Origin: Desulfobacterales bacterium
GTDB lineage: Bacteria; Desulfobacterota; Desulfobacteria; Desulfobacterales; UBA5852
NCBI GenBank assembly: GCA_030066455.1
Contig: JASJBQ010000220.1
Span: forward strand, 1-8,105
Length of the DNA: 8,105 nucleotides
Direction: 5' to 3'
The notes below the pieces were generated by a model, which was not told where the DNA came from, did no database searches, and saw only the letters and a list, made by a program, of their open reading frames with translations. Made by a program: the position numbers and the translations under genes. Shown piece after piece: positions 7,194 to 8,105 of this stretch (the stretch's first letter is position 1; the number at the start of each line of letters is the position of its first letter).

Positions 7194-8105
7194 TCAGGCA
7201 ACCTCGGTGAGCTGTCGGTTGAGGATACTTTCACGGGCCTTATGGGCCCAGTCCAAAACACGGTCAACGAGCACTGCATGGCGATTTTCGGTACTGAGGG
7301 CAATCAATTCATCGCGTTGGTTGGCGGTGTGCCCGATAATCCATTCATCGCTGACATCCCCGGCGCGCCCTAACCCCCTGAGAATAATCTTGAGATGCAG
7401 TAAGAACGCCTCGAAAATATACTTTTCCGAATTGATTTGATATATCTCCGCATCCGGATTGCCATATTCATTCAAAGCGCTTCGCAGAACAGAGCGTGCG
7501 ATGTCACCGCCGAGCAATGATACGAAGATATGAATCTCCCTTTCCAGCGACAATAAATATTTGGTTTCCATCCCACCATCGGCATTGCCGGCCTCATCGA
7601 GGGAATTGATGACGCCACGATGGATGGTGCGAATCTTCTCAAAAAAGATATCACGATGCTGGTCAATCACCCTCAGCGCTGCGGCCGCGGTCTCTCGATT
7701 GAGTCCCTCCCGAACGAGAAAGACTTCTTCCGGGGTAATCTCAATGTCAATTTCGAGCTCCTTGTTATACCGCCTCAGGAGCAGATTCGCGAGCATGATG
7801 CCGTTGCGGTCGTAGTAATGGATATGATCCGGCTCTTCAAGGAAATCACTCAGCAAAACCTGAAGGGCCAATTCCGGCTTCTTCATTTTGACAAACAGCA
7901 GTTGCAGGGCATTGAGAAAAGCGATGCGGTCTTCCCGCGGCATCGGTTGTTTAAGGAAGTGCCAGAGAATCTCAAACACCTTTTCTTCATAACGTGCAAA
8001 GGAATCGACGCAGGCCTCGAAGCCGGCCTTGTTGAACCGGCCCTTGGCATCGAAGCATTTTTTCAGGAGCCGAATGATTTCCTTGACATCTAACGGCGAA
8101 AGGTC
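7194..8105 (-). CDS. Hypothetical helical protein, 5' end beyond the window
   Basis: The frame is open from the right edge to a TGA at 7194-7196, giving 303 visible residues. A GTG at 7977-7979 could be mistaken for the start, but the 42 codons before it read as coding (for instance DVKEIIRLLKKCFDAKGRF and FNKAGFEACVDSFARYEEK), so the true start lies outside. The protein is rich in Leu, Glu, Ile, Arg and Lys in amphipathic heptad-like stretches, with no signal peptide, membrane segment, Cys cluster or nucleotide-binding motif; it is probably a cytoplasmic all-helical protein. A typical stretch is around LALQVLLSDFLEEPDHIHYYD, and LSLEREIHIFVSLLGGDIARS lies in the middle. I do not recognise a family and assign no function. 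Two terminators separate it from the downstream ATPase gene. Confidence 0.85.
   Translation of the reverse strand, partial: DLSPLDVKEIIRLLKKCFDAKGRFNKAGFEACVDSFARYEEKVFEILWHFLKQPMPREDRIAFLNALQLLFVKMKKPELALQVLLSDFLEEPDHIHYYDRNGIMLANLLLRRYNKELEIDIEITPEEVFLVREGLNRETAAAALRVIDQHRDIFFEKIRTIHRGVINSLDEAGNADGGMETKYLLSLEREIHIFVSLLGGDIARSVLRSALNEYGNPDAEIYQINSEKYIFEAFLLHLKIILRGLGRAGDVSDEWIIGHTANQRDELIALSTENRHAVLVDRVLDWAHKARESILNRQLTEVA

Noticed and set aside
6860..7303. 147-codon minus-strand frame across the spacer and the end of the helical protein gene
   Set aside because: It overlaps the real gene in another frame, crosses two terminator hairpins, has a Pro/Ser/Arg-rich product and no ribosome binding site. 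It is more likely chance or repeat DNA.
7977..7979. GTG as the start of the helical protein gene
   Set aside because: The upstream codons to the window edge are open and protein-like, and no ribosome binding site precedes the GTG.
7620..8093. 157-codon + strand frame at the right edge
   Set aside because: It is antisense to the clearly coding helical protein frame, which continues through the window edge.

Overview
The window looks like chromosomal DNA of a Gram-negative, Desulfobacterota-type (deltaproteobacterial) bacterium. The assignment rests on protein style: a GroEL with a Gly-Gly-Met tail, an FmdB-type zinc ribbon next to groESL, a periplasmic LysM protein and a PilB/GspE-type ATPase. 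It is an inference without database support. Seven protein genes are visible, two of them cut by the window edges. I see no rRNA, tRNA, CRISPR array or insertion sequence.

Left part (1-3431, + strand): a cut-off gene for a small protein with an HEXXH zinc-hydrolase-like motif (to 516); a 311-base gap with a good sigma70-type promoter and two short hairpins; an FmdB-family zinc-ribbon protein (828-1109); a 277-base gap whose distal half can form two mutually exclusive hairpins; then groES (1387-1674) and groEL (1705-3369) as a two-gene operon closed by a strong intrinsic terminator. There is no CIRCE element and no convincing sigma32 promoter before groES.

Middle part (3432-4865): an exported LysM protein (3553-4572) with its own candidate promoter and a long terminator hairpin. 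Signal peptide, one LysM domain, a middle beta-rich region and a C-terminal FlgT-C-like region match the architecture of TsaP, the peptidoglycan-binding protein that anchors type IV pilus secretins. A gene-free stretch (4643-4865) follows.

Right part (4866-8105, - strand): a PilB/GspE/MshE-type secretion or pilus assembly ATPase (4866-6695), converging on the LysM gene; about 500 bases without a gene, unusually rich in inverted repeats (6696-7193), including a perfect 10-bp inverted repeat just before the ATPase ribosome binding site and two minus-strand terminators; and the 3' part of a helical protein of unknown function (7194 to beyond the edge).

Functionally the window joins a protein-folding block (GroES/GroEL, with FmdB and the HEXXH protein nearby) to a probable type IV pilus or type II secretion pair (TsaP-like protein and assembly ATPase). 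Most of it is conventional. The less explained parts are the HEXXH protein, the groES leader, the inverted repeats flanking the ATPase gene, the structured 6813-6968 region and the unknown helical protein.
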